The notes under the pieces: model-generated
The model's database searches: none
Told to the model about the DNA's origin: nothing
Seen by the model: only the letters and a program-made list of their open reading frames with translations
Made by a program: the position numbers and the translations under genes
Shown here: piece after piece, positions 6,561 to 7,826 of the stretch
Layout: each line of letters starts with the position of its first letter
Numbering within the stretch: position 1 is the stretch's first letter
From: an uncultured Eubacteriales bacterium
GTDB taxonomy: Bacteria; Bacillota; Clostridia; Lachnospirales; Lachnospiraceae
Assembly (NCBI GenBank): GCA_900557175.1
Contig: USSL01000073.1
Coordinates: 1-7,826, forward strand
DNA: 7,826 nucleotides
Direction of reading: 5' to 3'

Positions 6561-7826
6561 TCAGGCGCTCTGCCTGCGGCACGTATTTTCGTACAGACCA
6601 CACGCAAGCACACTCATATCATCACCGGCACTGCCGCCTAAGCGCACCGCATAATCAAGGACTGCCTGCGCCGCCGCCTGTGGATTTTTAATATCAAGCG
6701 ACTGAATAAATTCTGCCAGCGCTGCTTCCCCGTTTTCCGCAGAAAAGCTGTTCACAACGCCGTCCGTAACCATAAAAACCATATCACCCGGCGACAGCTC
6801 CTTCGTAATTCCCTCGTAATCCACCTCTGTAAACGCCCCCACAGGCAGTGTCGAGGAAATAATCGTCTCTGTCTCATCTTTACGTTTAATAAATGAAGCC
6901 GCCGCACCGACTTTTATAAATTCACATTTTCCCGAATATAAATCAATCATGCCCATATCCACCGTGGCAAATGCCTGTTTTTCAGATTTCAGAAACATCA
7001 TCGAATTAATCAGCCGTACCGCCGCCTGACGGCCAAAGCCTGTTTCAATGAGCTGTTCCATCAGACGGATGATATACTCGCTTTCTTCACTGGCCGCTTC
7101 GCCGCTGCCCATGCCATCGGCCAAAGACATCACAACCTGTCCGCCATCTAAATGAATCAGCGTATAGGCGTCCCCTGAAACATTTTCCTGATCTTTAGGA
7201 ATACACGCTGCACCCTCCATTGTTTTATACGCTGTATCCTCAACAAATTCATAAGTCATCGCTTCTTTAGAAACAACCATACGGCACTCCTTTCCGGGTA
7301 CAAAATCCCTGTGCAAAACATTTCCAAGCAAATCGCAGATTTCCCGTGTCGTCACAACACGGCCGCGCCCCATGCCAGCGGTCAGATAAACACACATGCG
7401 CCGCCCTGCCTTTTCAACGACCGTCAAATCCTTCACTTTAAGCTTCTTCGACTGAAGCTTCTGTTTAAGCCGCTTTGTATCCGATTCAAGCTTTCTGTTT
7501 TCATCACCTAAAGAATTACTGAAGTCCTCAATAATATCCGCAACCTCAAAAAATTGCCCGGCAACAGCCAGCCGGCTTTCCATCAGCTTATTTTTCCAAT
7601 TCAGATTAAGCCTTGCAAGCTCTACAACCCTTGCCGTCTCGTTTAAAAAACCATCTATATTAATGCACCGCCGCCGAAAGGCAATCGGAAGCTGATTTTT
7701 TTCAATAGAACCATTTTTAGAATAATAATTTAAAATATTACTGGCTGCAAAGCTTGTGTCATCATATTCCTTTTCCCAGCAAAACTGACACCGGCTGCAC
7801 CCTGCACAAACATTTTGTGTCAGCTC
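6561..7826 (-). CDS. spoIIE: Stage II sporulation protein E, sigma-F-activating phosphatase (5' end beyond window)
   Basis: Membrane PP2C-type phosphatase that dephosphorylates SpoIIAA to release sigma-F in the forespore, and also binds FtsZ at the polar septum. The last 421 residues are visible; the frame is open to the right edge, so the Met at 7583 is internal (residue 82 of the fragment). The first residues hold a Cys cluster, C7, C10, C13, C16 followed by W17, matching the CxxC...CW region of SpoIIE, then RRRCINIDGF and a helical stretch (about 60-130) of the central domain. The PP2C domain follows from about 205: VSGD (D219), ADGMGSGEAA (D237), TDG (D355) and GDDMSV (D402/D403). These correspond to the four metal-binding aspartates of B. 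subtilis SpoIIE, with the same 18- and 118-residue spacings between the first three. The missing part should carry the roughly ten N-terminal membrane segments. Upstream of tilS, as in B. subtilis. Confidence 0.95.
   Translation of the reverse strand, partial: ELTQNVCAGCSRCQFCWEKEYDDTSFAASNILNYYSKNGSIEKNQLPIAFRRRCINIDGFLNETARVVELARLNLNWKNKLMESRLAVAGQFFEVADIIEDFSNSLGDENRKLESDTKRLKQKLQSKKLKVKDLTVVEKAGRRMCVYLTAGMGRGRVVTTREICDLLGNVLHRDFVPGKECRMVVSKEAMTYEFVEDTAYKTMEGAACIPKDQENVSGDAYTLIHLDGGQVVMSLADGMGSGEAASEESEYIIRLMEQLIETGFGRQAAVRLINSMMFLKSEKQAFATVDMGMIDLYSGKCEFIKVGAAASFIKRKDETETIISSTLPVGAFTEVDYEGITKELSPGDMVFMVTDGVVNSFSAENGEAALAEFIQSLDIKNPQAAAQAVLDYAVRLGGSAGDDMSVLACGLYENTCRRQSA

Noticed and set aside
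6543..6576. CAGGC/GCCTG inverted repeats around the spoIIE stop as a terminator
   Set aside because: Only 5-bp stems with competing pairings and poor T-tracts; the 15-bp repeat further on is the better candidate.

Overview
The window is an ordinary chromosomal stretch of a spore-forming, low-to-moderate GC Firmicute. It is most likely of class Clostridia, and the protein style suggests Lachnospiraceae, though that family is an inference. The main clue is the gene order spoIIE - tilS - hpt - ftsH, all on the minus strand. This is the order known from Bacillus subtilis and many endospore formers, here without the two small genes that B. subtilis carries between spoIIE and tilS.

Read in the direction of transcription (right to left), the layout is as follows. 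(1) The 3' part of spoIIE (7826 to 6561) runs off the right edge. Its frame stays open past the internal Met at 7583 and includes a Cys cluster that fits SpoIIE. (2) A 143-bp gap holds a perfect 15-bp inverted repeat and a likely extended -10 promoter. (3) tilS, hpt and ftsH follow as a tight operon: tilS and hpt overlap by 17 bp, and hpt and ftsH are 42 bp apart. (4) A 328-bp AT-rich gap holds two hairpins, a run of nine G, and a good sigma-A type promoter. (5) A cytoplasmic GH13 alpha-glucan hydrolase reads from that promoter. (6) The last 97 bp at the left edge hold a small hairpin and short open frames on both strands that cannot be resolved here.

The central operon joins translation fidelity (TilS makes the lysidine of tRNA-Ile2), purine salvage (Hpt) and membrane proteolysis (FtsH). 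SpoIIE is the phosphatase that turns on sigma-F in the forespore. The GH13 enzyme appears to be a separate transcription unit for use of maltodextrin-like substrates inside the cell. I found no mobile element, CRISPR array, tRNA or rRNA, and no convincing new multi-gene system. The points worth a second look are small and mostly intergenic.
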